From the NCBI GenBank assembly GCA_015501605.1, contig JADNRZ010000019.1, positions 1,012,258 to 1,076,257 of the forward strand: a stretch of DNA of 64,000 nucleotides, written 5' to 3'. The DNA comes from Panaeolus papilionaceus. Its lineage: Eukaryota > Basidiomycota > Agaricomycetes > Agaricales. This document shows positions 46,624 through 57,640 of the stretch, piece after piece. The position numbers and the translations under genes are program-made. Within the stretch, counting starts at the first letter, position 1. Each line of letters begins with the position of its first letter. The notes under the pieces were generated by a model, which saw only the letters and a program-made list of their open reading frames with translations, had not been told where the DNA came from and did not search any database.

Positions 46624-49054
46624 TTAACCTCCTCTCCTCATAGCGAACCTCGCACGCGCTCGCTCCATGCTCTCCCGGATCTCTGGACTCTCCCAAGCAG
46701 ATGGCTCCTCAGGCTGAACAGTAGCCAGCGAAACAGAACTCGCACTGGCAATGCTGCCGCTGGCATATAGTGATCGTGCAGGTCGGGAAGGAGTGTTGAA
46801 GCCAAGTCCAGTGAGGGTAGAATCATGGGACATGCCGCGGGAATGTGAAGGGTATGATGAACTGGCGGAACTATACTGATGATGTTGATAAGGTAAGGTT
46901 GTATAATCGAGGGGTGCAGACCCCAGCGCGCTGCCGTATAGATGGGACGATGTCGATGATGACGGTGGTGGCGGAGATACGATGCTCTGTGGCCTCCTGC
47001 CGCGCTTTCCTGACCGGATAGAGGAAGCGGGGGATCCGATTCTCCCCCGCCTAGAGTACTCCGACTCATCTTCGTCCTCTACCCAGTCCCCTGTACCGTC
47101 GTCGACCTCGTCTTCCTTAGCATCGCTCATAACAACAACCTCAGCGTTCAGGGCACGCTTGCCCTGCTCAATCAGCATGGCGAGTTTATCGCCAATCCAA
47201 TCCATCTAAAAAAAAGTCAGGTCAGGTTCTTAAAAGACAATAATAATGATAACCGAGAAAAACTTACCTGATCCTCAATGACACCACCAGATTCCTCCTG
47301 TGCACCGGAAGCGAAATCGAATTCCGGTCTGGGAGAAAATCCTGCAGAAGCGGTAGAGGGGGTTGACGCATGTGCGTGCCCATGGCCGCGGGCTCGCACT
47401 GCTCTGCGTTGGTACGTCGCAGTACGCTTCTGCTGCGTTGTCACTTGCTTGACACGCTTCGCACTTCTGGGGGTCATGTGCGGTTGTGGTGGTTGAGGAG
47501 ATGATGGTACCCGGGATTCATGCACTGATGGACTGCGACTACGGGATTTGTTCACTCGAACGGACTCGGGTTGTTCTGTGGGTCGCCATTCTCCCTGTTG
47601 ATATGGCGGGGGAGGAGGAAGGAAGGTCATGGGCTCTGGTTCTTTACCGCGATCTCTCCAACTGTCCATGATAATTATAATTAGATCTAGTGGGCAAGGG
47701 GAGAACAAAATAAACTTACAGTCGGTAGACGGTCAGACCGACAGCAGTGCCAATGAGAGCTGCACTAAGAGCAGTAGAGACGATGGAGCCAGCCAGTCCG
47801 CGACGTTTCTTATTTGGTGGCATCTCTACATTGAGTTGAAGGATGAGGCGGGAGGACATTGTGTGAGTAAGGGTGAACATCGTAAAACGAGGGTAGAAGA
47901 TGAAAAGATTGTAATAAATGATAACAGAAGAGTGATAAAGGTAATGAATCAACGAATTTACGTGCACAGCACGGCACACGGTGAAGGTGAAGGAACAAAG
48001 CCGGCTTGCTCAAGGCAGAACGAAGAGTGCGATCCCGAAGGACGATAACAAGAGCCTAAGCTTGTATAGGAGAAACAAAAGAAATAGCGATGTAGACGAT
48101 GATATGGATGGGCAACTGATAGGAACGCGGGCTCTAATATAGTGCGCAGACGAGGGGGACTCGAGGCTGCCATGCGTCTGGAGCTCTCATACACGTGCAG
48201 TGACTACATCAGTTTCAGGGTGCCTCGCGTAATTTGGGGGCGTGTATCACCGCATTGCGTTAATGAAACATATCATTATAGCAGCGAGGCCAAAGCATGT
48301 AAGGTTTTAGGCTTATCGATATCCGGAGCCAAAATGTAGGATAAGAAAGGAAGAAACTGGGTAAGGTGTCCCAGAATGATGATGAGGGCCGGATTTTTCG
48401 AAATATGAGTAGCCGGAAAATGCGAATAATCCCTGATAGCCAGTGGCGTCCAAGAATGAATGGTAAAGAACCCATGTAGGCGTATACTTCGAGAAGCAGA
48501 AGGGTGTATGAAATTTGAATCAAAGACGTGATCGACATACCTTGTTCTGCACGGGCAATCTCATCGCTCATCGTGATATCCTCGTAACCAATTCCTGCAG
48601 CTTGTGCAGCAGCCATCTCCCTGTATTTGGCGGGTGTGTCTAGGTAGCCACTCGTGGACAAGAGGGTCGTCGAAGACTGGCTAGGAGAAGCAAAGGTGGG
48701 CTCCCAGCCTCGCTTTCTTGAATTTGTGGGACCCGTTGGACCTGGGGAAGGCGATGGGGATGGTGAAGGCGGTGGCCTATTAATTTTGGGTAAGTTTGCA
48801 CGAGAGACACGGCGATATCGTGTGTGATTTGGCAAGGTCTTATCCGCGTCTGACAAAATGACATGAGATTTCACCCTCCGGAATTCGAACACGGAGCACG
48901 GCGCACCTGCCTGACTGAGCCGACTGCTGCTGGCAATGTTCGGCTCAGTATTTACTGGTGGAATAAATGCTGGCCCACTTGTCACAGACGATGAGGACGC
49001 AAAGGGGTTCGTAATACCGGGAAGAGGAAATCTAAAGGAAAATGGGAAAACCAT
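46624..49054 (-). CDS. Single-pass membrane protein, basidiomycete-conserved, function unknown
   Basis: Exons 49054..48541, 47825..47720, 47661..47268 and 47205..46624 join in consistent phases (1, 2, 0) to 531 residues. The first half is Pro/Ser-rich with KRGWEP, STSGYLDTPAKYREMAAAQA and a charged end (MSDEIARAEQ). The second half begins NKKRRGLAGSIVSTALSAAL, a basic flank and a membrane helix, then WRDRGKE, PPPPPYQQGEW and an acidic, serine-rich tail. I recall both halves in one polypeptide in other mushrooms, but this rests on memory. The connecting intron would be 715 nt, far longer than any other here. The alternative is two genes: one ending within 48260-48540 and one starting at 47823 or at an upstream in-frame ATG (MSSRLILQLNVE). 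Confidence 0.6.
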
Positions 49055-49696
49055 AGAGGACGATGAGCTAAAGCAGGTGTTGTTAAACTGAAAGCCCTGT
49101 TTACCGAGAACACACAAATCAGGAAATCGGCAGATGTGACTTTACACACGTGACGTGACGGCCGCGTGCCCCCCACAATTTTTATTTTTACACGCGTCGG
49201 GACAAGGACATTCCGACTGCCCCAAACCCAACCTCCGAGATAAGTGTTTAGGGGTCTGTTAAAATGGTGTTAGATTGACGGTTGGATAAATGTGGTAGTA
49301 AATGGAGTGAAGCATGGGAACTAGCCATTGATATAGATATCATTTTATCCTGGAATGAATCTTATTCCGTGCATTTTCTGCATAATGGATGGATGTTACG
49401 GAAGCTTATAAAAACTCACAAGATATTTTCCAAGGCTGAAAAAAAGGACGATTGCGACATGATTATACCCTGCGTCAAACACCAATGTTGTAGCAGCGGG
49501 TGAATATCACAAGGGTCAAGGTCTCCACAATGTGAAAAATATTTCTTCTGAACGGCGTTAGCAATGATGCACAATGCATGATGAATATACAGAAATCACG
49601 CCTATGCTGCAGGTCGTAAATCCAGATGACGGGCAAAAGGGACAAATATACCAGGCATGTAACTCGGGATCATCAATGCTTCTATTCCATTCACGA
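49055..49696. other. Intergenic, no gene seen
   Basis: Promoter side of the membrane protein gene and 3' flank of the flavin reductase-like gene. One short plus-strand frame (49282..49503) is not protein-like. Confidence 0.45.
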
Positions 49697-50632
49697 CTAC
49701 GAATCCGCACAACTTGTGTATTGGCGTCGATAATAAAGTAAAGGCGAGTTCAACGTCCGTTCATTGGTAGAAGGGTCCGCAAGTGCTTCAATCCTCGTAA
49801 CACGCGCGATAAACAACTCTGATGCGACTTCTCCTTCCTCCAACTGTAGGCTTGTCCGTGAAGGTCCAACCTCTGAACTCGATGACGCAGAACTCCACAC
49901 CGAGCTGAGGGACTCCAAATCATGCAATGGAATGGGACCAGCAACGAGCTGACAGGACATGGCACCCAGTACACCATCAAGGACTGGCAGTCCCTCTTCA
50001 GTAAGCTCATACCCCACGCCTTCGCCTTCCCTAAACGGTTCAGGGTGTAAATCCGGTCTTGAAAACTTGACAGCAGCGTCAGCTTGACCTGCAGCCAGAA
50101 GGTTGATGACCATATGCGACGGGGAAGATTTGGGAAGTAATGAAAGCGTTGTGGCCATCCGTGAAGGTACACGAAGTGCAAAAGAGACCAAAGGATAAGG
50201 GTCCATGGCTATTGAAGCAAAAGACGATAAGGTCGCGCCGTGGAATTTGGATGTCGGATGTGTGTGATGGACAAATGCAGGCGCAGAAGGATTTCGCGTT
50301 ACGGATTCCTCGTGTCGCGAATTTGCAGATTTGGAAGGCATCCAGGACGTAACGACTGCCACTGGTTGGGCCATTTCCCTGAAAAATGACCGAAGCTGTG
50401 ATTTTAATAGTCGTTGTGGACATTCCTGGGTCGTTTGTGGGGCCACAGCATGAGCAAGACTATGCAAATTTTGGCATTTATGTAGATTTAAAGACAGAGA
50501 ACCAAGGGTTGAGCGGCATCTTGAGAGTTGTCCAAGAATGCGAAGGACATTCCGAGTCGTTGTGGTCGTGGTTCGGGACATCAAGGGAAAATGTATTTGG
50601 GCTTGTTGTTGACCCATGGTTGTTGACATCAT
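49697..50632 (-). CDS. Flavin reductase-like (FMN-binding split barrel) protein, probably mitochondrial
   Basis: A single exon encodes 311 residues. After an Arg/Ser/Thr-rich, acid-poor N-terminus of about 85 residues, compatible with a mitochondrial presequence, the flavin reductase-like domain begins with LRSFFREMAQPVAVVTSW. It continues with FHGATLSSFASIAMDPYPLV, SFALRVPSRMAT, HMVINLLAAGQADAAVKFSR and GLPVLDGVLGAMSC. Such domains bind FMN and often reduce it with NAD(P)H to feed a partner oxygenase; the partner is unknown. The C-terminal block (SELFIARVTRIE, then LLYYRRQY) completes the fold. Two ATG codons lie in tandem at the start (50632 and 50629). Confidence 0.88.
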   Translation of the reverse strand: MMSTTMGQQQAQIHFPLMSRTTTTTTRNVLRILGQLSRCRSTLGSLSLNLHKCQNLHSLAHAVAPQTTQECPQRLLKSQLRSFFREMAQPVAVVTSWMPSKSANSRHEESVTRNPSAPAFVHHTHPTSKFHGATLSSFASIAMDPYPLVSFALRVPSRMATTLSLLPKSSPSHMVINLLAAGQADAAVKFSRPDLHPEPFREGEGVGYELTEEGLPVLDGVLGAMSCQLVAGPIPLHDLESLSSVWSSASSSSEVGPSRTSLQLEEGEVASELFIARVTRIEALADPSTNERTLNSPLLYYRRQYTSCADS

Positions 50633-50871
50633 TCATCATCAGGGAAACGCCTACCATCACATCACAACTGCATCAGGTGTTGCTTCGGGTGGAAATATAA
50701 ATTAGATCTCACTACAAAATAAACTATCTACCATTTAATGAACCGAACATGAAAAAGGGGGTATAATGTCCAAAGAAAAAATAAAACTAAACCAATGTCC
50801 ATGTCACTGAAAGGGCACACCTAGAATTGAAAGAAAAAAAAAACCGAAAAAGGTATCTGAAGCTCGGGCGC

Positions 50872-52216
50872 TTAGACGTAGGTATAACATCCAGGGCTTG
50901 ACTGGATGTCCATGATGTCACGAATTGCAATAGCCGGTCCTAGAGTTTTAACGTCGAGAATGAAGTCCAGGGTGACGTTGGTGTAGGGTGGGTCAACGGT
51001 GGAACGGCCGGTAATCTCAAACAAGCGGCTCGGGGTAGACAACTGCCACGTGCGCCAGATGCGATCTAAGTTGGCGTGGTGAAGGAAGAAAAGAGGGTCT
51101 AAGAGAAGAAAAAAAAAGAGATCTTAAATCACCCTCCATGATGAATTGCCTCGAATTTCTTACCTCCGGGGCTGGAGTAAAAATTGCTCATTTCTCCACC
51201 AATCATAATATGACCACCATCGTGGGCCTTGTTAGTAGGTGTGATAGGTTCACCTTCAATTTCGATGCGGAACAACTCGAAATTGGGCTGAGCAGTAGCG
51301 TTAGCGACAGCAGCCGAGTTGAGATAAGGCTTCATGGTGTCGTTGACCCCTCGAGTGAAGCAATGGTCGGTGACATATTTTCCGGGACCGTAATGAAGGG
51401 TCACATTAGCGAAGGGCCCATCTTGCACACACCCATGGAACGCTTCGGGGAAAATTCTGTTCTCTCCAGTTGGGTTATATGGGGGCGTGTAGGTCCCAGG
51501 TACGCCATCACCACCGAAGCCAGTGTCAGGATCGAACACAGGAGATGAGAGGAACCTACAACGAAAACGTTAGCGCCCCGGAAAATAAAGGGTAAGGTCC
51601 TACTCACGAGTCCTCAGAATCAGCTTCGATAGTCCAGTCCCAGTATCTGTAGTCACAAAGCAAATTTGAGGCTTTTTCGACTGATATCTGATGAAACTCT
51701 TACGGGTTTCCGCCTGTGTACCCGCACTCCTCCCGAAGGGCTGTCTCATATCGAAGCACGAAGTAACGGTGCCACGGGAGGAATTGACCCTTGCGAAATT
51801 GATCGTCATCATTCATAAGTCCATTAGACGAGGAAATCCAATAGGCGTCTTACGACAAGATGCACGCTATCAGCAGACGAAACATGAAGACCCTGGAACT
51901 CGTCGAAGCGACTCTTCGCGATGGTATTGGTTTCATCGTTTGGAGGGAGGCTCTGCAAGCACAACACAGCGTCGATGTAATCCGATTTTTCATCGTCGCT
52001 CAGTGTTCTCCTGCGAGGGAATGCGAGGTTAAATACGAGATCACATTGCGACGGTGAGCGTCAAACAGGAAATTACCATTCTCGGCGCTCAATAAGGCTA
52101 TCACATGTAGCAGAACTGGTTGGGCTGACATCTGCACTCGCTTGTGTAACTGCGGCGTTCGAGAAATGAACGAGGGAGAGTAAAGACAGGAAGGCAAGTT
52201 TGGAGCGCATAAACAT
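50872..52216 (-). CDS. Tyrosinase, short secreted type
   Basis: Six exons (52216..52077, 52010..51854, 51789..51704, 51646..51608, 51555..51164, 51098..50872) give 346 residues. A signal peptide (MFMRSKLAFLSLLSLVHFSNA) precedes the tyrosinase copper domain. CuA histidines are visible in FQGLH, SVHLVG and LPWHRYF, followed by YETALREECGY and PYWDW. CuB histidines are in AHDGGHIMIGG and in DPLFFLHHANLDRIW, the latter completed by the last splice. The enzyme should oxidise phenols with oxygen. It lacks the large C-terminal lid domain of classical mushroom tyrosinases, as in short secreted fungal tyrosinases. A DG.G-rich loop with possible N-glycosylation sites (NVT, NDT, NAT) lies between the copper sites. 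Confidence 0.92.
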
Positions 52217-53058
52217 GGCTAACGAGTGGAATTCAAGCGCTGGTATGAAAAGAATGGATAGACAGGCGCTAGTTTGCGACTGCTTGACAGCTGCTCGCCT
52301 GAGTTGGGATAGAAGAGAAGGAGGAGAGAATACTGATGGATTGTATCGAGTTGGAGTCCTTTTATCTTAAATTTCAAATGGGTCAGCCACGCTCAGAATC
52401 TGAGGCTGACCGGTACAGTCCTGTTTGAGGTTGGGACGCAGTCCGACTCTATCCCAATTCCGGGTTCTATGGTTCTTTCATCTTGGCTAACATCTAAATG
52501 TTTTTTCAAAACCCTAAAAACATGAGGTCATCAGCTTCGATTGCTCTATACAACATCCGCTACGGTGCCATTAGACAAAGTAGAGACTGAAAACTTGATG
52601 GAAACTCGCCCTGAAGCTTGTTATGGGACTAAATCTACCTCGAATTCTGAGGGGGGCTGGTGGGCAGTGAGAATGACCAAAATTGTGTATGTATTCGAGA
52701 CCGCATGAAAGGGTTCCTGTCGAATGCACATACACGTGCGCTAAAAAGGTCCTGAGATCAAAATCAAACTGTTTTGATACCTTTATACCGTCTTGTGTTC
52801 ACAGGAAATGGGCGCTTTGCATGCGCTACCTGTCGCATGAGGTACATATCCACCTGAGCGTAATAATCCTCAGAAGATCAACCGTGAGCATGCGCGACCA
52901 AGCGATATGTGACCCGAAACTCAATCATGTTTAAATCAGATTTTGAACAAAGACAAAGATACAATCGACTTCAAACATATACATACACGGTCATACTCTG
53001 TAGTTAATCACTGGCAGTTTGGCATAAACCCCGCGAATTTGCTCGATATGCCTACTGC
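52217..53058. other. Intergenic, no gene seen
   Basis: Promoter side of the tyrosinase gene (a GATAAAAGG box lies about 145 nt upstream of its ATG) and 3' flank of the AA9 gene. The frame at 52683..52934 is not convincing. Confidence 0.45.
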
Positions 53059-54153
53059 TTAACATTGCAGGGGACTGGGACCTGGGACGGTGTATGGCTT
53101 GAGGTTGTTGTTGGGGGCGCCGGCGGCTCCGTAAATGTTGATTACGATAGAGCTAGGACAATTAATTAACCTACTTCGGTTGAATGTATATCAATACCAT
53201 GTTACTCACGGGTCGTTGGATGGGTACGCTCCGGGGAATGTAACAAGGTTGGTTCCGGTGCTTGATCCAGATCCTGTAACGTTGATCTGACCACAACCGA
53301 CCTGGATAATATATGCGTGTAAGTTGGGTGTGTATAACGGCTGCTGAAGAAGAAAGAAATTCTTACGTAGAATTGAGCACCACCTGCAGAGTATGCAGAG
53401 TGAAGGGCCAAAAGCTCAGCACGCATCAAATATTGTCCAGGAGCGACACAAGTCGGCATGGTGAAGTACTGCCATCCCCCGTTCTCAATCATATGGTCGA
53501 CACCCCACTTCGCGGACGAAGTGTCAAACCCATCCTGGGCGATCTTGAACCACTTCAAGCCGTTTGTGCCAGTGGTGACAGCGTTATCAACTTTGGCGAG
53601 ATACACCGAAACGGGTCCTGAATAGGGGTGTGGATGTTCGTGATCAGCGTCCGTTTTTTTTAGAAAAATGACCTGATTAGGCGCATATATTCGCGCCGTA
53701 TCAGAGATGAATTTACTTACCCTTGTGACTAGGAGCGATTGGGTTGTCGGTATCGTTTGGGACTTGGGCACCTCCGATGACATGACCCCACCATGCTCCG
53801 ACTTTAGAGCCTGCGGGAATGTTGATGATGTTACCATCCTTATAGACGATGTTCTTATTGCATGCGAGATCGGCGTCTTGGACATTTTGAATTGGCTACT
53901 TAGAGTATTGAGGGCTTGTCGAAGGACAAAAGTAAGAAAAACGCTCACGTTGTTAGAGCTTGGCGCACGAACTGCCTTCAGTTGACCTTGGTCAGCACCA
54001 TTGACGGAGATTTTCTGATCAACACGGTGTTAGCGGTTATTACAGAAGTCGCAGGTGGCGATTGTGAGCTGTTATGTCCCTACTGACCTGGAAGATGGTG
54101 TGACCATAGGCAACCGACGCAAAAGCGAGAGCAACGAGACCTGAAGCCTTCAT
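53059..54153 (-). CDS. AA9 lytic polysaccharide monooxygenase
   Basis: Six exons (54153..54088, 54014..53949, 53895..53721, 53617..53367, 53301..53210, 53152..53059) give 247 residues. Signal peptidase cleavage after G17 exposes H18 (VAYG/HTIFQ), the N-terminal histidine of the copper 'histidine brace'. The second histidine is H82 in WWGHVIGG, and the axial tyrosine is Y186 in [13 protein letters not shown]. Paired cysteines ([15 protein letters not shown]) and an NVT site are visible. The enzyme cleaves crystalline cellulose oxidatively outside the cell. No CBM1 is attached. The GH5-CBM1 gene is 21 kb away, so the two are not clustered, but both serve cellulose breakdown. Confidence 0.95.
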
Positions 54154-54216
54154 GCTGGAAATTGCTTAGAAAGAGCTGAAAGTAAATATAGCTGCTTGAA
54201 GTCGTCCATGTCCATC

Positions 54217-54224
54217 CTTATATG
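54217..54224 (-). promoter_or_regulatory. TATA-like box of the AA9 gene
   Basis: On the minus strand this reads CATATAAG, about 65 nt upstream of the AA9 start codon. Confidence 0.45.
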
Positions 54225-55064
54225 CTCAGGACAACGAACGAATCCATTGGTATGATGCGCCAATTAACCCGCGTCTCCGCATTCGAATGGTAGAGTTATA
54301 GCGAGATGATCCCAGGCGCGGATGAATCCTTCAAGAAAACCGATCCCGACTGAATGAACTGATGAAACTGGAGTGAAAGCAAGGCCAAATGAAGTCATTT
54401 TATGTTTTAGGTGTTAGCGAGTTCCCCTGGGTATTACTCGGAAAACAGACAGGTATCGGGGTATCGGAACATGTGCTCTCCTGGAAAGAAGATCAGTTTT
54501 GCTATATATTCTTGCATGCAGCTAAATATTATGAAGTTCTGACTTTTTAGGCTTGATGGAAGTATGCAAGTCCTGAAGATTGGACGATGACTAAGGGAAG
54601 GATAGAGACCGAGTCAGTTGACCATCTAAACGCATGTTCGATGAGGAGCAGGTGAGAGAATTCAGCCGGAGTAACCTAATGGTGATGCGTTGACGCTGCT
54701 CCGTCCCATTATCCTAGACTTCCCATGGTTGTTTATCAGTTCACCCCATATCGTTGGTACTGAAGCAGCGCATACAGGAAAGCGAGGACGGTCATGAAGA
54801 CGAGAGGTACGGCTTGTCGGCTTCTAAGGTAGTTCCCAGCAAGCTACGAGCCAAATTCGACAATCAGAGAGAATCCACGATAAAACGCCGGTCGGTGTCA
54901 CCAGAGCAATCGTTCGGGCAAAAGAGAAGCAGCCAGCATCCATTTTTGTTTTGCTTGCTACCCCAGAACACCTAGATCCCCGTTAATCCAAAGGTGTAAT
55001 TGTTATAAATAAATGAAGTGGTGAAGTGATCCCAAGAAACCTACTTGCGAAATTTGCACCGTCA
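54225..55064. other. Divergent intergenic region, no gene seen
   Basis: Shared upstream region of the AA9 gene (minus) and the cysteine-repeat gene (plus). The plus frame at 54754..54975 has no supporting feature. Confidence 0.45.
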
Positions 55065-56210
55065 ATGATGAAAGCGCTGACCTTCCTCTGTTTGGTGTGG
55101 ACAACCCTTGCAGCCGCCAACCCGATTGATGGAGCAGGATTATTGGATAACCGAGGACTGATTGACACTCTGGCCAATGTTACCACAGGGCCCAGTCCCA
55201 TCACCTCAACTGCTTGCCCCGTCTACTCGTGTCCTGGTTGTCCCGCCTCTTCCACCAATATCTTCACCACCACCACGCGGGGAGCATGTCCTTCCTGCAC
55301 TTGCGTTCCAATAAACCCAGCACCCATCACCACATATCCAGTAACTACCCCTAGATGCCCTGTTTATTCTTGCCCTGGCTGTGGACCTTCTTCCAGCATC
55401 AAATTTACAACCACCGCTCCTGGCACGTGTTCTGTCTGCACATGTGTGCCAATTGTTCCCCCGACCCCGACTAGAACCCCGATTATTACAACGGCCCCAC
55501 CATCATGCCCAACTTATTCATGTCCAGGCTGTGGCCCTTCCTCGCATATCACGACCACAACCACGAGGTCGGGCCAGTGCCCGTTTTGCACTTGTGCACC
55601 TAACGTCCCTCCCACTCCCACCGTCACCTCGGTAATTACACCTCCACCATCATGCCCAACCTACTCGTGTCCAGGATGCGGTCCATCATCACACATCACA
55701 ACCACCACAACCAAGTCGGGACAATGTCCATTCTGTACATGTGCGCCTAATGTTCCTTCCACTGCAGTCCCAACGACAGCACAGTCATGCCCGACCTACT
55801 CGTGTGCTGGATGCGCCCCATCTTCCCATGTCACATTGACCACAACCAAGTCAGGACAATGCCCGTTCTGTACATGTGTCCCCAACTTTACACCCACCCC
55901 TGTGCCGGTGGTGGCTCCTACGATCACAGCCGCACCAATTACTACCACCACATGCTACCTCCCACCATGCGCAAAGTGCCCATCGCCATATTCCAACACT
56001 TTGGGAACGAAGACGGGAAGCTGCCCTTTCTGCACATGCGTCCTCCCGACATTTACCACTCGCCCTCCACCCACAACAACGCAACCACCCGTTGATTGCC
56101 CAATCTATTCATGCCCTGGATGCGGCCCATCTTCGTACATCACATTGACGACGACGAGGCAAGGCCAGTGCCCGTTTTGCACATGTGCCCCATACCCAAC
56201 CAAAGGATAG
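55065..56210 (+). CDS. Secreted protein of seven six-cysteine repeats
   Basis: A single exon of 381 residues begins at the first of two adjacent ATGs (55065, 55068). The signal peptide is MMKALTFLCLVWTTLAAA. From 55215 to 56187 the protein is seven repeats of about 30 residues with the spacing C-x4-C-x2-C-x(12-14)-C-x2-C-x-C, consensus CPTYSCPGCGPSS then GQCPFCTC. They are joined by Pro/Thr-rich linkers (PPTPTVTSV) that are likely O-glycosylated. Repeats 3 and 4 are almost identical; repeat 6 is the most diverged (CYLPPCAKC). All 42 repeat cysteines are kept, which argues for a functional, disulfide-bonded secreted protein. I do not recognise the family. The C..C..C...C..C.C order loosely recalls antistasin-type inhibitor repeats, but that is only a spacing resemblance. 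Confidence 0.82.
   Translation: MMKALTFLCLVWTTLAAANPIDGAGLLDNRGLIDTLANVTTGPSPITSTACPVYSCPGCPASSTNIFTTTTRGACPSCTCVPINPAPITTYPVTTPRCPVYSCPGCGPSSSIKFTTTAPGTCSVCTCVPIVPPTPTRTPIITTAPPSCPTYSCPGCGPSSHITTTTTRSGQCPFCTCAPNVPPTPTVTSVITPPPSCPTYSCPGCGPSSHITTTTTKSGQCPFCTCAPNVPSTAVPTTAQSCPTYSCAGCAPSSHVTLTTTKSGQCPFCTCVPNFTPTPVPVVAPTITAAPITTTTCYLPPCAKCPSPYSNTLGTKTGSCPFCTCVLPTFTTRPPPTTTQPPVDCPIYSCPGCGPSSYITLTTTRQGQCPFCTCAPYPTKG
55215..56187 (+). repeat. Seven tandem cysteine-rich repeat units within a coding region
   Basis: Units of 110-165 bp each code for one C-x4-C-x2-C...C-x2-C-x-C module. The unit length varies in the Pro/Thr linker, not in the cysteine core. Confidence 0.8.
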
Positions 56211-57429
56211 ACTATCATTCCACAAGGCTATTGGACTGAGATTTGAAAACGAACGCCAAATAAAAGCATAGTCAAACGTTGTTTACAACCATATTCGTCC
56301 AGTAGTCTTAGATTCTGAAAATAGCCACGAGAAGAAAGTCCCTGTTATCGCAAGAGACGAAAGCCAGCGCGTTGAAATAAAACCACCTGTGCAAGATCGT
56401 AGCATCGTCAGGACTCCAGCATATTACGATTGATGCAATGTTAGCCAAGCTATAAGCTCCTGAGTTTAGAATTTAACAATTGTCAGGTAAAACCAGAACA
56501 CTTTGTAGGTCAGAGTCCTGCGAGAACAGGCGGGGGTGTTGACATCAGTAAAAGTTTTGAAAGTCGGTTTGTGGTTTCAAGTCCGACCATTATGTAACGG
56601 TTCTACATCTGGTGATATGGGTATACATGGCTATGCAGCCAGAATTTTTCTTGATACCAGACGTATGATACTGTCCCATACTCGATGTATTAGCGTATGG
56701 TCCATATAATAAAGCGGAATTCTGGTTCCACCTTGTGATCATGACCTCAGGTTTAAAGGATGATCGCTAGTCCTTACGATCAGATAGTCTAACTGTTAAT
56801 CACAATGTCATTTGGTAAAACTTAGATCGAGAGATGTCAGCAGACCTACAAGCGGAGTCAATGACCAACATGACCTTACATCTCTTTTGCTACTCTTACA
56901 TCTATGTGATAACTGACATGTAATGAGCTTGAATCCTGGTTCCACGCTATAATTGTGTTCCTAGGCCTTGACCTTGGTTACCTGTCCTTATGTTCAGATA
57001 GCCTGACCATTGATCGAAATGCTATGCGACAAAACTTAGACCAAGGGGCGGCTTATAGTACAATTAAGCTTCGCAATTCATGCTTTCAGTGGAATGTGAA
57101 GTTGTTAGAGATTATCATAGACTCAAACTAGCAACAGGAAAAAATTTAGAAGTCATTATATATCGAATCCAGGTCTGATTCCGATTCCGACGTGTCTCAT
57201 CCGAGTCCGACTCCAAAGGCGTGGTCACCAATACCCAGAAGGAACCCTTGCTAAGTCCATCAACTGCCCCCAACGCATCATGCACGGATCAGTGTTTGTC
57301 TTGAACGGCGGGGATGACGTTGTATTGTTCACTTTTGGGACAGGCACCGCTATGTGATCATGGACTACAGTTTAGATGTGTATTGGATGCTGGACTGCAC
57401 AAAATGCAATTCAACTCACCTTGCAGGGA
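56211..57429. other. Non-coding stretch with a diverged direct repeat
   Basis: About 120 nt at 56708..56835 recurs at 56921..57047 (offset 213): both have GG(A)ATTC/CTGGTTCCAC, then TCCTTA..TCAGATAG and CAAAACTTAGA / GTAAAACTTAGA. Minus-strand text around 57180-57330 (VHDALGAVDGLSKGSFWVL) looks like eroded coding sequence. No intact gene is seen. Confidence 0.45.
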
Positions 57430-57640
57430 ACAATGCATCCGGTAAAGAAATCGTGTCAATTATCTCTGGCAAAGTATCATAGATCTTGACGTTTTGGCAC
57501 TGCAAAGGCAGTGATGTTGTTGGGGGTCTCACCACCCATGGAAAGGATGATACCGGCACCTGACTGTTCAATGTCGTAAATGTCGAGGGTAGATAGCTCG
57601 GCAGATTTGATGCGGTCTATGACCTGGCAATCAGAACTTG
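57430..57640 (-). pseudogene. Carbamoyl-phosphate synthase fragment (URA2/CAD-type), broken
   Basis: The minus strand from about 57630 encodes STLDIYDIEQSGAGIILSMG and then GETPNNI. After a frame change near 57512 it continues LPLQCQNVKIYDTLPEIID. This matches the carbamoyl-phosphate synthase segment that in intact enzymes reads through DIYD.EQ, SMGGQ.PNNIALPL and QNVKI.GTSP. The shift is best explained by loss of two bases within the codon after ATC. Only about 65 codons remain, with no flanking homology, so this is an isolated relic. The functional gene must lie outside the window. Confidence 0.62.
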
